DNA of 6,242 nt from Flavobacteriaceae bacterium (GTDB taxonomy: Bacteria; Bacteroidota; Bacteroidia; Flavobacteriales; Flavobacteriaceae): assembly GCA_002687665.1 (NCBI GenBank), contig NZAX01000033.1, forward strand, positions 4,251 to 10,492, given 5' to 3'. This document shows positions 1 through 4,990 of the stretch, in pieces. Position numbers and translations under genes: made by a program. Under the pieces are notes generated by a model. The model had not been told where the DNA came from and searched no databases. It worked only from the letters and a program-made list of their open reading frames with translations. Numbering within the stretch: position 1 is the stretch's first letter; every line of letters begins with the position of its first letter.

Positions 1-53
1 TGGATTTTATTTATGTAGGGGGAAGTACCTTTGTGGTGGCTGAAATTCTCTAA
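1..53 (+). CDS. folC: C-terminal end of folC-like gene (dihydrofolate/folylpolyglutamate synthase), partial
   Basis: The gene enters from the left edge and only its last 16 codons are visible, in the frame starting at base 3: DFIYVGGSTFVVAEIL, then TAA at 51-53. From memory of the family, FolC proteins end in a very similar segment (acidic residue, hydrophobic strand, GGSTFVVAE), which packs in the C-terminal Mur-ligase-like domain. FolC makes dihydrofolate from dihydropteroate and adds glutamates to folates in the cytoplasm, using ATP. The other two plus-strand frames hit stops early in the same stretch. The gene ends 59 bases before the next ORF on the same strand. The identification rests on a short tail, so the product name is probable rather than certain; that this is a real gene end is more secure. 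Confidence 0.62.
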   Translation, partial: DFIYVGGSTFVVAEIL

Positions 54-56
54 AAT

Positions 57-90
57 TTTGAGGATCAACTTTACAAACTTATTAAATTTA
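57..90 (+). promoter_or_regulatory. possible Bacteroidota-type promoter for the DUF579 gene
   Basis: TTTG at 57-60 is followed after 22 bases by TAAATTTA at 83-90, one mismatch from the Bacteroidota -7 consensus TAnnTTTG. The spacing lies within the 17-23 bases reported for flavobacterial promoters. A start near base 97 would leave a leader of about 15 bases before the ATG at 113. In sequence this A+T-rich such a match can occur by chance, and read-through from the upstream gene is equally possible. Confidence 0.3.
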
Positions 91-112
91 CATTCTATTT
101 AATCAAGACTTA

Positions 113-661
113 ATGAACCCATATGAATCCCTGGAGGCATCTAATCCTGGTAATGGGAGCGCTGCTGAGTATGAATTTATAGGGGAATTGATCAAGCGAT
201 TTGCCCCTGGAAATATTTTGGTTTTCAGTGTTGGAAAAGACAGTAACCTATGGTATTCCCTGAACAAAGCTGGAAACACCCTTTTTCTTGAAGACATTAG
301 AAAGTGGATAAAGTTTACCAGAAAATTTAGTCCTGAAATAAATGTTTTAAAAGTTAGTTATTCGACACGTAGAAAGAATTGGAGGAAACTTCTCGACAAT
401 GATCATCGTTTGCAAATGAAATTACCCGATTATATTAAAAATACAGTTTGGGATGTAGTATTTGTTGATGGGCCAAGAGGGTATAACGACAAAGTACCGG
501 GTAGAATGCAAAGTATTTATTCTGCATCCAAGCTTAAAGCGCATCATATATTAGTTCACGACTGTGATCGAGAAGTTGAAAAGACCTATTTTGAACATTA
601 TATTGGTCAACCCACAACCGTTATTGATAAGCTATTTCATAAGGAAATGAATTTAAAATAG
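113..661 (+). CDS. DUF579-type (glucuronoxylan 4-O-methyltransferase-like) protein
   Basis: This 182-residue protein resembles the DUF579 / polysaccharide biosynthesis domain of plant GXM enzymes and the IRX15 group. GXM enzymes methylate O-4 of glucuronic acid on xylan using S-adenosylmethionine. Visible family blocks, in order: LVFSVGKDSNLW (36-47), which matches the plant 'VFGLGHDSLMW' SAM-loop motif; TLFLED (56-61); WDVVFVDGPRGY (113-124), with the acidic pair of the active-site strand; PGRMQSIYSA (129-138); and HDCDREVEKTYF (149-160). It lacks the N-terminal membrane anchor of the plant proteins and has no signal peptide, so it should be cytoplasmic. The ATG at 113 has no clear ribosome site, as is usual in this phylum. 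No glycan genes lie beside it, so the acceptor is unknown; a sugar acid or lipid-linked glycan is inference. Family fairly sure, substrate unknown. Confidence 0.75.
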   Translation: MNPYESLEASNPGNGSAAEYEFIGELIKRFAPGNILVFSVGKDSNLWYSLNKAGNTLFLEDIRKWIKFTRKFSPEINVLKVSYSTRRKNWRKLLDNDHRLQMKLPDYIKNTVWDVVFVDGPRGYNDKVPGRMQSIYSASKLKAHHILVHDCDREVEKTYFEHYIGQPTTVIDKLFHKEMNLK

Positions 662-720
662 ACTTAGTCAAAAAGAAACCATATTGAATTGATTTTTCTC
701 TATATTTACCGATCAAAATC

Positions 721-795
721 GGGCGCGTAGCTCAGTTGGTTCAGAGCACTTGGTTTACACCCAAGGGGTCAGGGGTTCGAATCCCTTCGCGCCCA
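721..795 (+). tRNA. tRNA-Val (anticodon UAC)
   Basis: A full 75-base cloverleaf can be folded by eye. The acceptor stem GGGCGCG (721-727) pairs perfectly with CGCGCCC (788-794). The D stem is GCTC/GAGC. The anticodon stem CTTGG/CCAAG encloses the loop TTTACAC, giving anticodon TAC. There is a 5-base variable loop, then the T arm AGGGG-TTCGAAT-CCCTT, with A795 as discriminator base. The 3' CCA is not encoded, so it must be added after transcription. It lies 59 bases after the DUF579 gene on the same strand. No convincing promoter or terminator hairpin of its own was found. Confidence 0.97.
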
Positions 796-831
796 CAAAC
801 TTCTAGTTTTCTTTGTAATTTGGTTAATATT

Positions 832-975
832 TTAATCAATAAAAACACTTCCTCTAACTCTTTTTCTACTTTTCTGAGTTGTTTTTTGAGAAAATAGATG
901 TTTATTTATATCCTTAAGCATTTCCAATGCATGACCTTGGTTTTGCTCTAGTGCTACTATAATCTTATCGCTCAT
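832..975 (-). CDS. possible small hypothetical protein (47 aa)
   Basis: An ATG at 975 opens 47 codons ending in TAA at 832-834 on the minus strand. The product starts MSDKIIVALEQNQGHALEML and has an amphipathic-looking N-terminal half, then a lysine/arginine-rich tail (KSRKRVRG) ending VFID. There is no signal peptide, membrane segment or recognisable domain. Only a weak purine-rich stretch (AAAGATGATAAATC) precedes the start, and it lies directly downstream, on the same strand, of the hairpin island at 1015-1099. Residue use looks more protein-like than most chance ORFs in this A+T-rich gap, but there is no family match I recognise. It could be a chance ORF or the remnant of a longer gene. 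Confidence 0.28.
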   Translation of the reverse strand: MSDKIIVALEQNQGHALEMLKDINKHLFSQKTTQKSRKRVRGSVFID

Positions 976-1014
976 GATTTATCATCTTTATTGCGTTAAA
1001 CTTATTGTAACGAT

Positions 1015-1099
1015 TGATCCGGGTGCGTTCTCTCCACCCGCGACTATATTATAAAACCCAGTCCACACGGGTTATATTTATCGTGAAATAGAAATTCAC
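1015..1099. other. G+C-richer island with three consecutive hairpins
   Basis: Within an A+T-rich gap this short block can form three stem-loops: CGGGTG (1020-1025) with CACCCG (1035-1040), loop 9; AACCC (1055-1059) with GGGTT (1069-1073), loop 9; and GTGAA (1083-1087) with TTCAC (1095-1099), loop 7. On the minus strand, 988-1071 is also open for 27 codons, reading VWTGFYNIVAGGENAPGSIV near its start and ending TAA 12 bases before the small ORF at 975. It could therefore be a decayed gene end, a structured leader of that ORF, or the worn 3' end of a tRNA or other RNA gene. None of these can be settled by eye. The rest of the 796-1186 gap shows nothing else I can support. Confidence 0.35.
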
Positions 1100-1186
1100 A
1101 ACCTTAAGTTACAAAAAATATTTGGGGTTTATTATTTTAAAATACAGAGAAATAATCTTTACTTAAAACCAATAAACTAGCTATAT

Positions 1187-1897
1187 CTATTCAAGTGTCA
1201 CAGATCTTAATGAAGGGTTAAATGGACTGTCAATTAGATTACCACTGGGGTCAATAAGCTCTAATTTAATATCTACTCTACCTTTAGGTAACCCCTCAAT
1301 ATAGTATGGAGCCCAATTATCAATTAAAAATACAGTTTCGTTTATGGTTGCCCTTACTTTATTACCATTGGGTGAAATATTTGTGTTGATTAAATAAAAA
1401 TCCAATAATAACTTTTCAGTATCTTTTCCCGAATAAACACCCTTTGGTCTACTATAAAAAAGAAATTCCTGATCAAGATTTATTTTTTCTCCATCACCAT
1501 ATTGAGTAAATAAAAAGGCATTTTTGTTTTTTACGGATTCATGATATGATCTTGATAAAAAGGCAAGAATTACATTATTACCATTGCTAAGTTTTTTTTT
1601 AAATTTTTGTGAATAATGAGCAGAATATGGATCATTATTTATTATAAGATGGATATGTTGCCCCTTAACTGAGTTTGCCAAAGTATATTCAAAATCACGC
1701 GGTGTTTGTATGCCAAGTTCATAATTTTCCAATTCAAAAGAAAATTCTAGTTCTTCATCTAAGTTTAGATCAACTCCTAATATTTTAGAATTCTCATATT
1801 TTGGGGAGCCTTCTATTTTTGTAATTTTTATTTCATTTGGTTTTTGACATGAAATGAACAAACAGGCTACCATTAATGTTAAAAAATGTTTTTTCAT
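1187..1897 (-). CDS. conserved lipoprotein of unknown function with two duplicated domains
   Basis: This 236-residue protein begins with a lipoprotein signal peptide: MKKH, a hydrophobic run, then the lipobox FISC with Cys17 as the lipidated residue. It should sit on the outer or inner membrane facing the periplasm, or on the surface. The next residues (QKPNE) are not a clear flavobacterial surface-export signal. The mature part has strong blocks, GQHIHLIINNDPYSAHY (79-95), AFLSRSYHESVK (112-123), YSRPKGVYSGKDTEKLLLDF (148-167), GNKVRATIN (178-186) and APYYIEGLPKG (196-206). I recall these from a conserved Bacteroidota family sometimes loosely named 'phosphopeptide-binding protein', without a demonstrated function. 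Two beta-rich halves (about 50-120 and 164-222) look like copies of one domain. It is transcribed alone from a promoter just upstream. The lipoprotein call is secure; function is unknown. Confidence 0.85.
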   Translation of the reverse strand: MKKHFLTLMVACLFISCQKPNEIKITKIEGSPKYENSKILGVDLNLDEELEFSFELENYELGIQTPRDFEYTLANSVKGQHIHLIINNDPYSAHYSQKFKKKLSNGNNVILAFLSRSYHESVKNKNAFLFTQYGDGEKINLDQEFLFYSRPKGVYSGKDTEKLLLDFYLINTNISPNGNKVRATINETVFLIDNWAPYYIEGLPKGRVDIKLELIDPSGNLIDSPFNPSLRSVTLE

Positions 1898-1910
1898 ATA
1901 ATTTATTTTT

Positions 1911-1938
1911 CAAATTTAGTTTATAAAGAAACTTACAA
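1911..1938 (-). promoter_or_regulatory. Bacteroidota-type promoter for the lipoprotein gene
   Basis: Read on the minus strand, TTG (1938-1936) is followed after 17 bases by TAAATTTG (1918-1911), an exact match to the TTG-N17-23-TAnnTTTG promoter of flavobacteria. It lies 13 bases before the ATG at 1897. A transcript starting about seven bases past the -7 box would have a very short leader of roughly eight bases. Both elements and the spacing fit, so this is the best promoter in the window. Confidence 0.55.
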
Positions 1939-2292
1939 TAATTTAGTTGAATTAAAAAATAAATTTTAGTTGTCATATCATAGATTTGCATCAATTTTTT
2001 TCTTAACCTCAATTTCCTTTTTTTAAATAATTTTTTTTGATAGGAGTCTTGTTAAATCTCGCAATTAATTTTTCTGAAAATACCTGATCTTGCCAAATCT
2101 ACTCTCAAATATCCTGTTAATTTTAGGCTCTAATAATAATTAATATTTAAATAGTTAATTCCATAATTTTAAATTCAAAATAATACGAGTCAACTAATCG
2201 TTTTTAAATATTTTAGAAATTTTTTACAATTATTTTCACTGTGTTTTACAATACCAAAAAAATCTCATTAATTTCAAATAATAATAGTTTAA
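1919..2292. other. A+T-rich intergenic gap, no gene found
   Basis: About 375 bases of strongly A+T-rich sequence separate two divergent genes. Apart from the end of the lipoprotein promoter there is an isolated -7-like TAGATTTG at 1981-1988 on the plus strand, with no partner TTG at the right distance. I found no tRNA, hairpin terminator, direct repeat or convincing ORF. The promoter of the methyltransferase gene at 2293 presumably lies here, but no clean TAnnTTTG element stands near that start. Confidence 0.5.
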
Positions 2293-2910
2293 ATGAAAAA
2301 AGATCCAATAGATGTTTTTGATAATTGGGCTTTAATTGGCAGAGATGAGCGAATGGCCAAAGGGCATGCAGTTTCTGTCAAAGAAATGCTTAAACTGGCA
2401 ATAACTGGCCAAAAAAAATTCAGTTTTTTGGATGTTGGCTGTGGTAACGGCTGGGTAGTAAGAAAAATGGCTAAAAATAATGAATGCCTATTTGCTGCTG
2501 GTGTTGATGGTTCAGTTCGTATGATCGCTAAGGCCAAATCCGTTGATGAAATAGGGAATTATTATTGTGAGGACATCAGACAATGGATACCCGAAATGAC
2601 ATTTGATATAGTCCATTCCATGGAAGTTTTCTATTATGTAGAAAATCCGGATACTTTGATTCAGAACATTTTTGATTTTTGGCTCAATCCTAAAGGTAAA
2701 CTCATCATGGGGATTGATTTTTATTATGAAAACACCTCCTGTCATAATTGGCAGGAGGATTGTGGGGTAAATATTATGCAACTCCTCCCAATAAACACTT
2801 GGGTCAATTTTTTTAGAAAGGCAGGTTTTAAAAACGTATGCTTCCGACATTTATCAGTAAAAGAGGATTGGGAAGGTACTTTAGTAGTAATGGGAGAAAA
2901 ATTAACCTAA
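2293..2910 (+). CDS. class I SAM-dependent methyltransferase
   Basis: This 205-residue protein has the Rossmann-fold methyltransferase motifs in order. FLDVGCGNG (45-53) is the glycine-rich SAM loop. GVDGS (70-74) carries the acidic residue that binds the ribose hydroxyls. CEDI (92-95) sits where the adenine contact is expected, FDIVHSMEVFYYVENP (104-119) is motif IV plus the following helix, and LNPKGKLIMG (131-140) is the usual post-motif strand. The length suits a small single-domain enzyme of the Methyltransf_11/25 type, with no signal peptide or membrane segment, so it is cytoplasmic. The substrate cannot be read from the sequence. It stands alone, with an empty gap upstream and a convergent operon 93 bases downstream. 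The ATG at 2293 is the first start and leaves a normal N-terminal cap before motif I. Fold sure, acceptor unknown. Confidence 0.9.
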   Translation: MKKDPIDVFDNWALIGRDERMAKGHAVSVKEMLKLAITGQKKFSFLDVGCGNGWVVRKMAKNNECLFAAGVDGSVRMIAKAKSVDEIGNYYCEDIRQWIPEMTFDIVHSMEVFYYVENPDTLIQNIFDFWLNPKGKLIMGIDFYYENTSCHNWQEDCGVNIMQLLPINTWVNFFRKAGFKNVCFRHLSVKEDWEGTLVVMGEKLT

Positions 2911-3003
2911 GCTAATAATTATTTTTGGGCGGAACACGATTATTAAACGCATTCTAATAAGTTTTATTTAGTGTAATGGTCCGATTGATTTAGCTTTTAA
3001 CGA

Positions 3004-3786
3004 CTATTTTTTTGAAGAAAAAATAGCATCCATTTTTTCGCGTTCCTCTTTTGCTAACTCAGGATCAACAAGGATTCTGCCACTGTGTTCGTCGGTAATG
3101 ATTTTTTGACGGGAAGCAATTTCCATCTGAATCTGAGGAGGGATGGTGAAGTATGATCCGCCAGATGCCCCTCTTTCGATTGCAACTATCGCCATTCCGT
3201 TTTTAACATTTTTTCTAATTTTTTGGTAGGCTTGAAAAAGATGCGATTCAATTTTACCTTGGTATTCAGTCGCTTTTTTGGCCAGAATATTTTCCTCTTT
3301 TTCAGTTTCCTTGAGGATTTCGTCTAATTCTCCTTGTTTGGCTTTTAAATGTTTATTACGCTCGTTTAATTTTTCATCAAGCTGGGCAATTGCTTCAAGT
3401 TTGAGGTCTTTTTTTGCAGCAAATTCTTTTATGCGTTTCTCTGCCAACTGAATTTCGAGTTCTTGGTACTCTTGTTCCTTTACAATGGAATTGTATTCTC
3501 TATTGTTACGAACATTTTTTAATTTTTCTTCATATTTTTTGAATTCCTCCTTGGCAATCTCAATGTTGTTTTTTTGCTCTTTAGTTTGGAAATCAAAATC
3601 ATTTAATTCCTGGTTGAAGCTATCAAGTCTTTTTTCCAAACCTGCAATCTCATATTCAAGGTCTTCGACTTCAAGGGGTAATTCACCTCTAACATTTCGA
3701 ATTTCATCAACACGTGAATCAATAAGTTGTAAATCGTAAAGGGCTCTAAGTTTGTCTTCTACGGATACCTCATTTTTTTTTGCCAT
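3004..3786 (-). CDS. COG1579-like coiled-coil protein with a cysteine-less zinc-ribbon domain
   Basis: The 260-residue protein has the architecture of the COG1579 / CT398-like family: a long, charged alpha-helical hairpin (about residues 8-185, rich in E, K, L and Q in coiled-coil pattern) followed by a small C-terminal domain normally built on two zinc knuckles. The family tail is recognisable: NGMAIVAIERGASGGSYFTI (196-215), IPPQ (215-218) and DEHSGRILVDPELA (232-245). In homologues I recall, these carry CGGC and CEHC; here the four positions are Ser208, Ser211, Asp232 and Ser235, so classical zinc binding is lost. The family is cytoplasmic, and its role is poorly defined; nucleic-acid binding and scaffold roles have been proposed. 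Its start overlaps the end of the Nif3-like gene by 17 bases, so it is the second gene of that operon. It is converging with the methyltransferase gene. Confidence 0.88.
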   Translation of the reverse strand: MAKKNEVSVEDKLRALYDLQLIDSRVDEIRNVRGELPLEVEDLEYEIAGLEKRLDSFNQELNDFDFQTKEQKNNIEIAKEEFKKYEEKLKNVRNNREYNSIVKEQEYQELEIQLAEKRIKEFAAKKDLKLEAIAQLDEKLNERNKHLKAKQGELDEILKETEKEENILAKKATEYQGKIESHLFQAYQKIRKNVKNGMAIVAIERGASGGSYFTIPPQIQMEIASRQKIITDEHSGRILVDPELAKEEREKMDAIFSSKK

Positions 3787-4882
3787 TGTAAAAATAATTT
3801 ACAGGATTGGTTATCGATTTAGATAAAGCGATTGCAAACTTAGGTAATTTTTCGATAAGATGGTCGTGTATCAATTTTTTTGTGAAACGTTCTGTTTCGT
3901 AATGCCCGCCATCGACTAAAAATATTTGATTTTCTGCTTGAAAAAAATCGTGGTATTTAAGGTCGGCAGTAACCAGAACATCTGCATTTATTTCTTTTGC
4001 ATTAGGGATGGCAAAACTTCCCGATCCCCCAAGGACAGCTACTTTTTTTATTTTTCTATTGAGGAAAGGAGAGTGCCGCAGGAAGTTTATTTCCAGTTTT
4101 TGTCCCAACCACTTCAAAAAATATTTTTCTGTCATTTCTTCTTTTAATTTTCCTACACTGCCCATACCGATTTCAGAATTTTGATTATCCAATTGATGAA
4201 GCTCGAAAGCAACTGCTTCATATGGGTGATTTTCAAAAAGGGTTTGCAGTATTTTTTGTTCCAAGTGTTTTTGGAAAACCAAGTTAAGTTGGACCTCTTC
4301 GACTTCCTCACGTTTCATTGGTTTGCCCAGGTAGGGTTTGGAATTTTCATTTCCTCTGAATGATCCTTTTCCAGGGGTGACAAAGCTACATTGGTCGTAA
4401 TTGCCCATAGCTCCTGCACCGGCCTCATAGAGCTTTTCCAAGAGGGAATTAGCATTTTCTTTGGGGACATACACAGTCAATTGTTTTAAAGTATTCTGTT
4501 GTGGAATCAGTATCTTAATATCACTTAACCCCAAAGCATTGGCTAAAGAGTGACTTACGCCTTTCTTGAGGTTGTCCAGCGCCGTATGGATTGCATATAT
4601 GGCAATGTCGTTTTTAATCGCTTTTGCTACCACTCGTTCCACATATGTTTTCTCGGTTAATTTTTTTAAGGCCGAAAAAATTATGGGATGAAAGCATACG
4701 ATTAAATTGTGTTTTTTGGTTATTGCCTCATCAACCACATTTTCAAGTACGTCATGGGTAATCAGTATTCCAGTACATACAGCTTCTGACTTTCCAACCA
4801 GTAGACCTACATTATCAAAGTCCTCTGCATAGGCTCTTGGTGCCCATTTTTCCAGAATTGATATGATTTTCTGAATCTTCAT
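3770..4882 (-). CDS. Nif3-like dinuclear metal centre protein (DUF34/NIF3 family)
   Basis: This 370-residue protein is the long form of the Nif3 family (YbgI/YqfO type), often annotated as GTP cyclohydrolase 1 type 2 homologue; the true reaction is unsettled. The N-terminal half has EDFDNVGLLVG (20-30), IVCFHPIIF (61-69) and AIHTALDN (97-104). The C-terminal half has VAVLGGSGSF (281-290), ADLKYHDF (306-313) and GHYETE (326-331). By comparison with YbgI, expected metal ligands are His65, Asp103, His327 and Glu331. The first His of the usual HHP motif is Phe64 here. Between the halves (about 128-235) is the inserted YqfO/CutA-like domain of long-form members. The ATG at 4882 gives the expected N-terminus. 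It is the first gene of an operon with the COG1579-like gene and diverges from lpxK. Family sure, biochemical role unclear. Confidence 0.93.
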   Translation of the reverse strand: MKIQKIISILEKWAPRAYAEDFDNVGLLVGKSEAVCTGILITHDVLENVVDEAITKKHNLIVCFHPIIFSALKKLTEKTYVERVVAKAIKNDIAIYAIHTALDNLKKGVSHSLANALGLSDIKILIPQQNTLKQLTVYVPKENANSLLEKLYEAGAGAMGNYDQCSFVTPGKGSFRGNENSKPYLGKPMKREEVEEVQLNLVFQKHLEQKILQTLFENHPYEAVAFELHQLDNQNSEIGMGSVGKLKEEMTEKYFLKWLGQKLEINFLRHSPFLNRKIKKVAVLGGSGSFAIPNAKEINADVLVTADLKYHDFFQAENQIFLVDGGHYETERFTKKLIHDHLIEKLPKFAIALSKSITNPVNYFYNGKKK

Positions 4883-4899
4883 TTCTATGCTATTCTTTG

Positions 4900-4927
4900 C
4901 AAATATAATATTATCTTTCTGGGACAG
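4900..4927 (-). promoter_or_regulatory. likely promoter for the Nif3-like operon
   Basis: On the minus strand TATATTTG (4907-4900) matches the TAnnTTTG -7 element exactly. Seventeen bases upstream is CTG (4927-4925), one base from the expected TTG. Transcription would start around 4893, about ten bases before the ATG at 4882. Position and the perfect -7 box support it; the -33 match is partial. Confidence 0.42.
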
Positions 4928-4928
4928 G

Positions 4929-4962
4929 AAACCCCCTGATTTTTCAATTCTACTAGGGGTTT
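4929..4962. repeat. inverted repeat in the divergent promoter region
   Basis: AAACCCC (4929-4935) and GGGGTTT (4956-4962) are perfect inverted 7-base arms separated by 20 bases. The pair lies between the two divergent -7 boxes, upstream of both expected transcription starts. A protein-binding site or a chance pair are both possible. The T tract after the right arm is short and broken, and there is no gene end here that would need a terminator. Confidence 0.35.
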
Positions 4963-4965
4963 TAT

Positions 4966-4973
4966 TAAATTTG
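4966..4973 (+). promoter_or_regulatory. -7 element of the lpxK promoter
   Basis: TAAATTTG on the plus strand is an exact TAnnTTTG match, 17 bases before the TTG start at 4991. No TTG stands 17-23 bases upstream; the nearest candidate is the T-run near 4940. A transcript starting near 4980 would have a leader of about ten bases. Confidence 0.4.
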
Positions 4974-4990
4974 ACAGAGTTATCGATAAA

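Noticed and set aside
684..708. TTG and TATATTTA upstream of tRNA-Val as a promoter
   Set aside because: The spacing is only 14 bases, below the 17-23 range, and the -7 box has a mismatch.
1133..1144. Palindrome TATTTTAAAATA downstream of the lipoprotein gene
   Set aside because: Pure A:T palindromes are expected by chance here, and it has neither a loop nor a G+C stem to act as a terminator.
1592..1600. A9 run inside the lipoprotein gene as a phase-variation tract
   Set aside because: It encodes the lysine run in KFKKKL, runs of eight or nine A/T are common in this window, and the gene is intact; nothing beyond composition supports variation.
1833..1991. Minus-strand ORF of 52 codons overlapping the start of the lipoprotein gene
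   Set aside because: It runs through the lipoprotein promoter and out of frame through its signal peptide, and its composition (I, L, K, N, Y, F) is what A+T-rich DNA gives by chance.
2040..2140. Short open minus-strand stretch ending in ...FGKIRYFQKN before a stop
   Set aside because: About 25 codons with no start codon, no family resemblance and stops close on both sides; treated as chance.
2512..2850. 112-codon ORF on the minus strand opposite the methyltransferase
   Set aside because: It is the antisense shadow of a well-supported gene with intact SAM-binding motifs, and it has no recognisable domain.
3004..3026. Inverted repeat CTATTTTTT / AAAAAATAG at the end of the COG1579-like gene, possible terminator
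   Set aside because: The stem is almost all A:T, lies inside the coding sequence and reflects lysine codons next to the stop; there is no G+C core.
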